A stretch of 64,000 nucleotides of DNA, taken from the NCBI GenBank assembly GCA_021399445.1, contig JAJTUQ010000020.1, positions 62,001 through 126,000 of the forward strand. Direction: 5' to 3'. The notes beneath the pieces were generated by a model. The model was given only the letters and a program-made list of their open reading frames with translations, was not told where the DNA came from and did no database searches. How positions within the stretch are numbered: the first letter of the stretch is position 1; every line of letters starts with the position of its first letter. This document shows, piece after piece, positions 1-9,059 of the stretch. This DNA is from Xylogone sp. PMI_703 (Eukaryota; Ascomycota; Leotiomycetes). The position numbers were made by a program, and so were the translations under genes.

Positions 1-2149
1 AATTAAATGAATTTGATAATAATATATTTAAGAGTAAACTCTTAAATTTTATTATTTCAAATAATTTATCATTTAATCTAGTTGAAAGTAAATCTTTTAA
101 AGATTTATTCAACTATTTAAAAAAGTAAGTTTATTATATATATATTATTTTATTAATTCATTTTGATATTTTAATAGTGATCTACCTATTATCAATAGGA
201 AAAACCTAAAACATGAACTTTCTTCTATTTATAATTTATCTAAAGCTAAATTAATAGATGAATTTAAAGTTCATGTAAATAATCATGGTTATTTTTCTAT
301 TGCTTTAGACGCTTGGACAGCTATAAATCAAGATGCTTATCTTGGGATTACTATGTAAGTATTTCTTATTATTTATTTATTTATTTAAAGATTTATTAAT
401 AATTTTAGACATTTTAGACATTTTGTAGATAAAGATTTTAAATTAAAATCTTATTTACTAGGAATGCAAGATCTAAAAGATAAACATTCAGGATTTTATT
501 TATCTCAAGTAGTAATAGATACTTTAAAAGATTTTAATATCTTTTCGAATATTATTAGGTAAGTTTTAACTTATTAATATTTGTTTTTTTAATTAATTTT
601 TTAATAGTATTACAAGAGATAATGCCTCTTCAAATGATACTTTAATATCTCACTTTATTAAAGCTTATCGAGATGAAAGTCTTCGATTTAAAGGTGATAT
701 AGCTTGTAGTGCTCATGTTTTAAATTTAGCGGTTCAAGCTATATTAAAATCTTTAATCAAAAATGAATATGATTCATTTAAAGATTCTGAAGTTATTAGA
801 ACTATCGAAGAAGAAATTGATTCTATAGATGATAATTTAAGTAAGTTATATAATTCTTTATATAATTTCTTATTAATTAATTATATTTTAGATTTATCTG
901 TCTGGAAAAAGATTCGAAAGACTATTATTGCTTTTAAATATAGTCAAGAAAATCAAAGAGACTTAAAAAGTCAAATGAAAGCTCAAAAGTTAGAAGATCA
1001 AGCTTTACCTCAATTAGGTTAATTTTTATTTTTTTATTTTAACTCTTTGTTAATAATTTTAATAGATAACAAAACACGATGGTCTTCGACATATAATATG
1101 CTTAATAACTTTTTAGCTATTTATAAGCCTATTCAATCAGTTATGGCTATATCTGATAATAAAGCTTTTAAATCTAAATCGTTATTATTAACTGAAGATG
1201 AAATTGAATATATTCAAGATTGTTTATCAATTCTGGAAATATTTGTTAAAATCACTAATAAATTACAAGGAGATTCATATCCTACAATTTATTATATTAT
1301 ACCTTCAGTATATAAGATTTATCGAAAACTTGGTAGAATGAGATTAAGATTTCCAGTAAGTTATTAATTAACTTATAAAATAATAACTAATATTTAAATA
1401 GAAAAATTCTCCTTTTGTTGAAGCAATAAATCGAGGTATTGCTAAATTAAAGAAATATTATCCTGATATTGGAATAATTACAGCTAAAATGGGGGTATTA
1501 TATATTTCTTTAATTTTAGATCCTCGAATTAAAAGAGATGGATTAGAAAAAATTGGCTTAACTAGTGGTCAAGTTAGTGATACAGTATCATTACTTGAAT
1601 CTGAGTATGAAGAGTAAGTTTTTATTTATTTATTTATTTATTTATTATAAATTATTAATTATTTTTAGGGAAAAAAAGGATTTTTATAATACTTTACCCT
1701 CTTTAGTAAATATTAATAACTCAGATTTATATGATTCAGATGATGATATTTATTTACCTGGAAATGATCCAGAGTATTTAAATGAACTTATTTTATATTT
1801 TGAGGAAAAAAGGTCAACTGAAGAAGTAAGTTTATATTAAAGTTTAAATAATCTAAATTAATTATTTTAGGTTAATCCTTTAGAATTTTGGAAATTAAAT
1901 CAATCAAAATATCCGGTTTTAGCTATATTAGCTCGAAGATATTTACAAATTCCAGCAACTTCAGCTTCTAGTGAACGGTTTTTTTCACAAGGAGCTTTAA
2001 ATATAACTAAATTAAGGAATAGACTTAATAAGTCTACTTTTAATTTAATTATGTCTTTAAAAAGTTGGGGAATATATACTGACGATATTAATGAAGAAGA
2101 TTTAAGGGAAATTGAATTAGAAGAAGGAATATCTAATTTTATTATCTAG
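1..2149 (+). CDS. hAT transposase, 5' partial, nine exons seen
   Basis: A DDE-type cut-and-paste transposase. Reading frame is continuous if eight short AT-rich introns are removed: 125-177, 355-417 (an alternative acceptor at 408 also keeps frame), 559-607, 841-891, 1018-1065, 1356-1401, 1614-1668 and 1826-1870. Seven start with GTAAG and the fifth with GTTAA; all end in AG. Visible hAT landmarks are the first catalytic block (SIALDAWTA), the ITRDNASSND block, CSAHVLNLAVQ, the DNKTRWSSTYN block and the C-terminal hATC dimerisation block (IPATSASSERFFS). The stop TAG is at 2147-2149. The exons seen contain no stop or frameshift, so the gene may be intact. The N-terminal zinc finger and start codon lie upstream of the window. 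Sure of family; intron ends are inferred from frame and splice motifs. Confidence 0.8.
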
Positions 2150-2263
2150 ATTTAGTTTATTCTTTTTAAATTTAATTAATTTTCTTCGATTTTATATTAT
2201 TTTATTTATTTTTATGTAAAAACTTATTATACCTTATAAATTATATTAAAATTATATTAAAAC

Positions 2264-2336
2264 ATAATAAAACATATGCAAAACGCGTGAAAACACGTGA
2301 AAATACATGGAAAACGCGTGAAAACGCGTATATATT
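2264..2336. repeat. Subterminal ACGCGTG-type short tandem repeat of the hAT element
   Basis: About five imperfect copies of a 10-14 bp unit related to GAAAACGCGTG follow one another downstream of the transposase stop. ACGCGT itself is palindromic. The position close to the element end suggests subterminal transposase-binding repeats, as known for plant hAT elements; binding is inference. Confidence 0.5.
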
Positions 2337-2441
2337 AATTAAAAAAATTTCTGAAATACATAAAATTTATGTAAATTTCATAAAAGTTGTGTAAAATTAT
2401 ACATTTTTAATGAATTTTATGCAAATTTTATGCAAAAATAA

Positions 2442-2524
2442 TTAAATATTATTTAATTTAATTTAATTACTAATTAATTACTTTTTCAAAATCTAGTAAT
2501 TAAATTAAATTAAATAATATTTAA
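2442..2524. repeat. 29-bp perfect AT-rich palindrome near the hAT right end
   Basis: The arm at 2442-2470 is exactly the reverse complement of 2496-2524, separated by a 25-nt loop. The arm sequence is also directly repeated in part further right (about 2512-2548), so the end carries both inverted and direct copies of the same AT-rich block. It lies between the transposase gene and the terminal repeat, so it is probably subterminal transposon structure; a transcription-end role is possible. Confidence 0.7.
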
Positions 2525-2572
2525 TTTAATTTAATTACTAATTAATTTTTTTAATTTTTTTTCCCAACACTG

Positions 2573-2900
2573 ATAAAAGCACAAAGCTTAGCATTTCATC
2601 CAAATATGAACCCGAATGTTTTTCATTATCGTGGTCAGCTATAGTTCCACGAGGCTGTGAGCCAATAAAATCGATGCTATTTGTGTCTGAGAGGGCTCCG
2701 CTTAGCAAAAGTTGCTGTAGTGGTAGTCGATATCTGTTGAATCCGATTCCAAGATTTCCACATGTTATCGAGTCTCCTAATGGTATGATTCTGAGGTCCT
2801 GAGAAATTGGGCTGCGTTTTACGGTTTGGAAGGCTATCGAGTTGTGGGCCAACAAGAGCTGGGCTAATAAGGCCCATGTCTTGATTGTTAGATACCACAT
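2573..2900 (-). pseudogene. Secreted SGNH/GDSL hydrolase gene, 3' end removed by the hAT insertion
   Basis: The minus-strand frame from ATG at 2900 starts with a hydrophobic signal peptide (about residues 1-24) followed by IIPLGDSITCGN, block I of SGNH hydrolases with the nucleophile serine, then FIGSQPRG and DHDNEKHSG, as in fungal CE3-type acetyl esterases. The usual proteins are 220 residues or longer and carry later blocks with Gly, Asn and the Asp/His dyad; here homology stops after about 110 residues, exactly where the AT-rich hAT begins. The rest of the gene, if it survives, would lie on the far side of the element outside the window. Predicted substrates (acetylated plant polysaccharides) are family knowledge, not shown here. 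Confidence 0.7.
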
Positions 2901-3865
2901 CGTTAATATCTACAGTAGTTGACCGATTTCTGGATATCAAGCAGTACCTCAAAAGAGCACTTGCGAAAGACTATGTCCAGGTTAGAAAAATATGCCAAAG
3001 ATAGAGGAAGTATTGCTGTATTTAAGTAGTTGTAAGATTCGGCGGCGGCCTCCAATAACTCGCCCTTTACAACCACTGTACTCTGTACACTTGTTGTCTA
3101 CTGTCATGCTGGGCTAAAGTGTGAATTATTAATCCTTATACCACTATTAAAGTCGGAGGCCTACTCTCTGGGAAAGCCATTGTACTTAGATTAATCCAAT
3201 GAGATAAAAGCCTGGCCACAATGGGATTAAGACTATCTTTGATCTCCAAGGCTACAAGGAAATTTTGGAATACTGTGGTCCCTTTTTATGCAGTAGTAAG
3301 CTGATGTGAGAAAAAGCCACAAGGAACTTGTATAGTGATTATTATATTTGTTATTGTATTTGTGTGATTCTTGTTGCCTGTACTGCTTTCTATCTCTGAG
3401 ATCTGCGTTATTGCTTTACATACATATATCTTACTTCTATATTGGATTGGTGACCTATGTAATATATGCCTTGAGTATGGGAAAAATGAAGGCAACAATG
3501 AGAAAATTAAATAGCAAAGAGAAGTACTACCTAGAGCAGTCATGCGGAAACCCCCGAGAAACTCGTAAATTAGTATAAGAGAACTGCCAGAAAGCAGAGG
3601 CTATGCTTGTGGAGAAGGAAAAAAGAAAGGAATAGCAGTCAGCAGAATAGCAAATGCGGCTTGTTTTACCGCGGTATAGGCTATAAAAAAGTAAAACCTA
3701 CTATTAAGGGCAAGGAGTTGAAGTAACGTACTTTACCTTATTAGATACAATGATCTAACGTTCTTTTAACTCAATTTCTTACATTTATATAAAATTACTG
3801 TAACATGGGATAGAGAAACTAGCTGCAGAAGTAAAGTAGTAAAATTATTATGGCCTGTATCACAG
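2901..3865. other. Intergenic stretch, no supported gene
   Basis: Only short open frames occur, none with recognisable domains. A lysine-rich 33-codon tail at 3480-3578 (plus) ends in a stop and looks like the relic of a coding region, but no family could be named. The upstream promoter of the SGNH gene should lie in 2901-3060; no clear TATA element stands out. Confidence 0.4.
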
Positions 3866-4096
3866 TATTTCCTATACAGCTATGCATAACGCGTTATAAG
3901 TTACACATATCAAAACAGAGCGTAAAAAGATATCCACTGATCTCCGCAGGTTCCAATGTACAGGCCCGAATAAATTGCTGTCTGTGCGTACACCTTCAAC
4001 TCCCATTCTAATAGGCTGGATATTCATTGATAAGCGGAGGTTTGAGGATATCCACTAATCCCCGCAGGTTCCAATGTACGTACGTACGAAGTAAGC
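3866..4096 (-). repeat. Fragment of dispersed repeat family A, with its end duplicated
   Basis: Positions 3866-3962 are a diverged inverted copy of the end of the repeat at 14.8-14.9 kb, sharing blocks such as TGCATAACGCGTTA, the CAAAACAGAGCG region and the terminal motif ATCTCCGCAGGTTCCAATG. The terminal block occurs twice here as direct repeats (about 3929-3961 and 4047-4079). The segment also carries a GTACAGGCCCGA block found again at 5770. It has no coding capacity, so it is probably a non-autonomous DNA element or the end of a larger unseen one. Confidence 0.65.
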
Positions 4097-4834
4097 ATCT
4101 CATTTGGTGATTTTTACAATGGTTACTATTAGATTTTGCGCAATGACTTAGTGGAATCTGTTAATTTAAATCCGATATCACGTAATGAACTTCTTACTTT
4201 AGTTAGATATGTAAGGTTTACTCCATGTTAGCGTTTAGATACCTATCATTTACCAAAGATTAATAAGCGAGCTTCAAAACTTTATATAACATATGCACAA
4301 AAGATCGGGCGGCTTATGCTAATCATCGATCGCATGTTTGATCGGTGGAGATCGTTCGGCACTCAAGTTGCGTCCTACTTTGCTAGCTGCGGAGCCCAAA
4401 CTCTTCCAAGGTACGAACCGGAAGATAGTGGAGGAGTTCCCGACCCGACGCATGGTGACCCTCTGGAAGATACAGCTAGAAGGCCATGATCACGCGGTGG
4501 TGTCACACTGCTATAGGGCGCTCTGCATTCAAATATGTTGGGGGTTCTTACACAAACGCGATAACGATGACGAAGACATAGGGTCTCCAAGAGGGTTTTA
4601 AACGGGTTTTTTAAAGGGTTTGAAAAACATGATTAAAAGCGCTATCAAAGCAGTAAGGTAATAACAGTAAGTGAGATGGTATCGGAAAACTACTTGAATT
4701 AAGCTTAGTAGATGTAGTATTGTTAGTTTAGATGTGTATTATCAAGACCCCCCAGTGCGTGGATACATAAGTGACAATATTTCTGAGATCAATATCTTAG
4801 ATTCGTGCCAGGCCTAAATTCATTCAAATTGAAA
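4097..4834. other. Intergenic stretch with overlapping unrecognised open frames
   Basis: An 87-codon plus frame (4338-4601) and a 71-codon minus frame (4375-4590) overlap almost completely. Neither shows a signal peptide, domain or conserved motif, so at most one could be real and probably neither is. The rest is AT-rich and featureless. Confidence 0.3.
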
Positions 4835-5490
4835 CTAAGGGTTCTTTGCTGCTCGTCTTCTCTTATTAGAAGTTCCTGCTTTTCCAAGCTCTCCAACTAG
4901 CTCACCCTCATCATCATTGTTATCTACTGCCGTTTGATCTAACAACAAACACCCTGTGTCTAATTTCATTAAAAATGCATCTTCACCGTCTGCGTAATAT
5001 TTCGATTCAGTACGAGTAATAACAAAGCCAAGGGTATCGCGATACATATCGAGTGACGCTGGGTTACTAGTAGGTACATGGAGCTGAATGTATTTTGCAC
5101 CAAATGCTTCAACCATTGCACGTTCTGGTATTGAATTAGAATAAACTCTCAAGCAGGATATGCAGCAGATGATTTATAGACAAGAGCAAGTGGTAAATAG
5201 ATCTTACGTGTATGCTTCATTAGCTCTTCTGCAACACCAAGTTTCCGATATGGTTTCGCTACTACAAGACCAACAATACTTCCATAAGGAGTACCATCTT
5301 CTGAAATTTCCATCTGAGATAGTACAAATCCAGTAAGGCTACCCCTAGCGTCGCTAGCAATATAAGAGATAGGAGGCCCAGCAACTGCCTGGTTGAGATC
5401 AGTTGTCAAAGTATTACTAAGTGATAAGCTTACTATACCAGCGTTTTGAATGGCTGGTATAGCAGCTGCTGAAAGAGGTTGGAAATTCAT
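4835..5490 (-). CDS. Naa10/Ard1-like N-alpha-acetyltransferase paralogue (GNAT fold), two exons
   Basis: Naa10 is the catalytic subunit of the ribosome-bound NatA complex, acetylating protein N-termini. The model uses exons 5490-5208 and 5124-4835 with an 83-bp intron (GTAAGA donor, CTAAT branch motif, CAG acceptor) and gives 190 residues; yeast and human Naa10 are about 235. Splicing restores the diagnostic stretch [16 protein letters not shown]. The acetyl-CoA pyrophosphate loop [10 protein letters not shown] (R-x-x-G-x-A) and the [13 protein letters not shown] tail are clear. Odd feature: the substrate-binding LPENY motif near residue 22 is replaced by LSLSN in an ungapped hand alignment, so the glutamate used by complexed Naa10 is missing. 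The C-terminus is a short acidic-then-basic tail. It may be a neofunctionalised or decaying duplicate; the canonical gene is presumably elsewhere. No stop or frameshift is seen. Both flanks are repeats. Confidence 0.8.
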
Positions 5491-5763
5491 TAAAGCAAAA
5501 TTAAGCAGTTGAACTGAGTAGTGGTAGAGAAGTTGGAAAGAAGGGTTATATATAGCAAATCTCGAATACTAAAACTTTAAAACTAAAACAGAAGGCTTAC
5601 TTATTAGGCTCAGACTTATACAGAGGTACAGCTGCAATGCTTCTAGCATATAATTTTACTCGTAAATTTATGCACATCGCGGTGTACCTTCTGCAAACCC
5701 GTTAGTACTATTGTCAGGATACAAGGAAAGAATTTTTATCTTAGAACAGCCTAGAAATGGCGC
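5491..5763. other. Upstream region of the Naa10-like gene
   Basis: About 270 bp between the Naa10-like start codon and the next repeat. A TATATATAG block at about 5549-5556 lies roughly 60 bp upstream of the ATG and could serve as a TATA element for the minus-strand gene. Nothing else is recognisable. Confidence 0.3.
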
Positions 5764-6143
5764 CATACATCGTACAGGCCCGAGTAAACCGCACTTCCCT
5801 GTCTGCGCTTTATTACCCCAAGATGCACTTTTCCGTAGTATTCTACGAATGTGCACAGACAGAAAAGTGTAGATTAATCGGCCATGTACGTTACGTACGT
5901 ACGAAAGTAAACGGAGCTAACGTGGGAGTCAGCTGTTGATCGTTTATAATGATATTGTGGTGGCTTTCTTACGCTTAGAACGCAAACGTTTTGTTTGCCC
6001 TTACTTTGTTTCAGTATCCAAAGTTGCACAGTTCAGAAGCAACCAATAAGAAAAATAACTCACACTGAAAATACCCTTACTAAGTCTTGTTGCATTGGGA
6101 CCTGCGGAGATTAGTGGATATCCTTTCAGTATTATACTCTATA
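5764..6143 (+). repeat. Repeat family A, copy 1, beginning with a foldback
   Basis: Positions 5851-6143 match 14457-14850 almost base for base outside indels: copy 1 has a private insert of about 28 bp near 5927-5954 and lacks about 125 bp present in copy 2. In front lies an inverted repeat: 5769-5806 pairs with 5855-5897, and most arm mismatches are C/T transitions. The copy ends with CCTGCGGAGATTAGTGGATA, the reverse complement of the terminal block at 3.93 and 4.05 kb. A TACGTACGTACG palindrome is internal. No coding frame, so non-autonomous. Confidence 0.75.
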
Positions 6144-7071
6144 TGAGATTACTTATCCTTGGACCCAAAATATCTGATTTACGAGATGTTAAATTTCTTT
6201 CTCACCTGGTCCTCTATCTTAGGAATGCTTTGTATGGAATTCCACTATCAAGGTTGTGTGGATAAGAGTGGGACTTGAATGGGCAAAAGCGGTGGTAGAG
6301 CGGATAAGCATAATAAGATTAAACGAGCTAAAGCTAGCAAGAAAGACGCTGGCAATAATAAGCATCGAGGTCACTAAGTCCCATTTTAAGTCTAGCCTTA
6401 ACTCATCTAACTAAGCAAATATTAATACCGCATACGCTTTATACAGTAAATCGGCATGTTCAGCCAGGCACTATCGCACCAAGCTGCATTACGTAGAGTC
6501 TCAAATTTGAGGGTAGCGGAGCTAGGGTCGAATCTTTACGTAGACAAACCACCGACGCCGCTGCGCCGGCATTTACATTCTCGCTTACATATGATGTCAG
6601 CTGTTATGGTAGTGGAGACAACGCAAATGTAAAGAGAATTGTACGGAGAAGAGCTTAGTTCATTGCTACGTGCTATGATTGATTGAATAGCTAGTTCTAC
6701 CGGGGATGAAATACATTTACCTCCTGAATTACGGCTATTGCCGTTGGCTATGTAAGCACAATTCCCGACGTAGGAGCCATCCTCACAAATCCATGTCATC
6801 CTATAACGTTGTCATAGGATAGAGCACGATGGCAACTGCCTATTCAAAATGCTCGCTCCGAGCTTCCTTTTACGGATTGTATATCTGAATTACTTTTAAA
6901 AGCAATTTCTAGACCCACAATACTCCGCTTACGGATTGTATATCTACTACCACAAGGATCCCATGGATATCCTTACTAATCTAGTTATGCTGTGATACCC
7001 CAGCACCGTAAGAGTGAAATTTGCTGTGAGATGATCCCTAGTTAGCCTTAGGGACTTACCTTTAAGGAGTA
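6144..7071. other. Repeat-derived stretch with tRNA-like relic and short direct repeats
   Basis: Contents: a basic 32-codon frame (6279-6377) without a recognisable family; a tRNA-like segment on the minus strand (about 6425-6492) whose block TACGTAATGCAGC-TGGTGCG recurs at 13.03 kb; a minus 87-codon frame (6536-6799) beginning MTWICEDGSYVGNCAY, cysteine-containing but unplaced; and two exact copies of TACGGATTGTATATCT at 6871-6886 and 6930-6945. The segment near 6960-7060 is related to 16.70-16.83 kb. Nothing here is a convincing gene. Confidence 0.4.
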
Positions 7072-7980
7072 TTAAAGCGGGCTTTTCTTTGAAACACTTG
7101 AGTTACCGTATACAGTACCAGAAGAGCATGTATCCACATCATGATTACTATTATTCTGGTTATCGTCATTATCCTGGTCAAGAACGTGCCAGATCTTTGC
7201 AATAGTTTGTCACTGTTGCTCAGTCAGACTAAGGCCGTACAGCTCTAATTGAATATGCTCCGGCTGAGCCCAAACCCGAAAGACATATGAAAACAGACGC
7301 TTCCACAGCCTGGTATGCCACCCTTGTCCTCCTGAGCTCTTGAGCATTGATAGTGCATGTACATTCACAAAGACTGTTGGTTTGAATGAAGTCATCCAAC
7401 ATTGAAACTGGTACGATGTAGCAGTTAAAGTGCAGAAACAACGATCAAACATCTTGTCTAGTAAGCTTAGCAAAGTTTGGATTTTCATCTCATCCTCAGC
7501 AGAACTACTAATCACCTCCCCGTCCCAAAACCCCAATTGATAGTCCTCATTTGACCGCGGACGGGGTAATCGTGCAGTAGCAGCAATAATATCCAACGGC
7601 CGGTTGGCAAATTGCTCAGGCCACCTGGTACGCTATAGCCAGGCTGATGTATTGATGTTTTCTACCTCGGCATCCCAGACTTCGTCTTCCCCGTCCTGCT
7701 TAGCCAAGCGCTCGATCTCCTCCTGTTCTAGCTGTGCTAATATCGTAGCTTCGGCTTTGCATTGGTATACTCGACTCTTTTCAACAGTCGTTTGCATTGA
7801 TCTTTCTTTTGATACGCTGACTTTTGCAATCCAATACTCTGCTCGTCCGTCATTATACCAACTCTGCAAGGGCACACGTGTGTAATGGTCTTCGCAAGCT
7901 CCCGGCTGAAGCTGATGCTGACTGTTAAGATGTTGGTGAATCACCTTGTGGCTGGTCGTAAGAAAGCGGCAGTGCGTTGT
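7072..7980 (-). pseudogene. OrsD-like (DUF3505) protein, C-terminal part with two in-frame stops
   Basis: The minus frame is open from 7980 to a TAA at 7072-7074 except for TAG at 7633-7635 and TGA at 7210-7212. It starts with a C2H2-like half finger (CRFLTTSHKVIHQHLNSQH) followed by VPLQSWYNDGRAEYWI, the arrangement I associate with the fungal OrsD/DUF3505 family (the orsellinic-acid cluster protein D family and transposon-associated relatives). After the first stop the frame continues with RTRWPEQFANRPLDIIAA, also typical of the family. Both stops can arise from one transition (CAG to TAG, CGA to TGA), so the copy looks point-mutated rather than rearranged. The function of the family is unknown. 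A frame at 8136-8330 (minus) may be an upstream exon relic. Confidence 0.55.
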
Positions 7981-9036
7981 TCAGCAACGATTCGAGCTTG
8001 GTCAGTCGATAACGTCACGGTAGGCTATAGAGAAGATTAGACGGCTATGTTCTGTTGAGAAATATCAGGGTACCATACCTGTACATTCGCAAGAAAGTAC
8101 ATATCTGAAGTGCGTGTTGCGGCTGAGGGAGACGGCTAGGAATGATCTATTGTCATGAGTCGCTGTCGTCGCTTTGCCATCGCTTGATGACGTTCGAGCG
8201 TGCAGCGGGCTAGTTGGAGGTCACGGTGCAGCTGGTGTATGGCACGCTTCGTCTTTGCACTGTGATATCCCGAACCGTCGGTTCGAGAGATCAAGCACAG
8301 CCTCTGAACGACTGTGGGCACCTGATGCACCCTCCCTGCCCGATCTTAAAAGGAATGCGGAACTCAAGAGCATTGCCAGGATTAAATCCATCGAATTATT
8401 TGGGTTCCAATCTGGCTCCCTGCTTGATTCCTGTAATTAGAATGACATAGGGGGATCAAAATTGGACCTTCTGGATGAAGGCGACCCTTCCATCTGAGCA
8501 TCGCCCAGATGATCTGGCAACCTCACCACCAGGCATACTTAAGCTGACTCATGCGCCGTTTTCTGGTTTTCTGGTTTGCTTCAACATCAGCGCTCTGAAA
8601 ACTTCTAGGAATCGTACTATGGCACTACCGAGAATCCAAGTAGCCGACGATGTATTCCGGATCACTCCTCCTGGATCTCGCAGAACTATTCTCACGACAA
8701 AGAAGAACGAGGAGAGAATGCGTCTAGAAAGGGAAGATCAAAAGGTAAAGCTTACAACGCGAGCTCTCCGAAGGGAAGAAGCTGGGCCTAGCTTTCACAA
8801 AGAACTAGAAAAGAGCGAGAGCGAGAACTCCTCTATGGTTACGGTTAGTTGTTCTTCTTCCCAAGGTGCAAAATCTACGTAGTGGCATTATAGTCCTCGA
8901 GTAATACATCGACTACATTGAGAGAAAGGCGTATTACAACAGCGTTTAGCCCAGCGGTACTCTCTGCATGCGCTCCGGCGGAGTGACATTTTGGGAGCGC
9001 TGGGTTGCGGTGACCATGAGAAGTTTGCAGCCGCTT
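7981..9036. other. Stretch without a supported gene
   Basis: A plus-strand 135-codon frame (8475-8882) is rich in charged residues with a predicted helix near its middle (KKNEERMRLEREDQK), but begins in unlikely sequence and has no recognisable family. A minus frame (8136-8330) is Arg/Gln-rich and could belong to the OrsD-like relic. I would not call either a gene. Confidence 0.3.
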
Positions 9037-9059
9037 GGGGGGGGGGGGGGGGGGGGGGG
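9037..9059. repeat. Homopolymer of 23 G
   Basis: An uninterrupted G run. Exact length is unreliable with most sequencing methods. It creates a proline-rich minus-strand frame that should not be taken as coding. Confidence 0.9.

Larger units (their letters stand above)
1..2572 (+). mobile_element. hAT-type DNA transposon, right-hand part, AT-rich
   Basis: This stretch is much more AT-rich than its flanks and carries a hAT transposase. The right end is placed at 2572: the AT-rich tail stops at CCCAACACTG, which read inward from the other strand is CAGTGTTGGG, a typical hAT terminal inverted repeat start. The next eight bases (2573-2580, ATAAAAGC) are the expected position of the 8-bp hAT target duplication. 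The left end lies outside the window, so neither the partner repeat nor the duplication can be verified. The right flank is the interrupted coding sequence of an SGNH esterase, which supports the boundary. Confidence 0.75.

Noticed and set aside
6279..6377. Basic 32-residue peptide gene
   Set aside because: Too short, no homology recognised, embedded in repeats.
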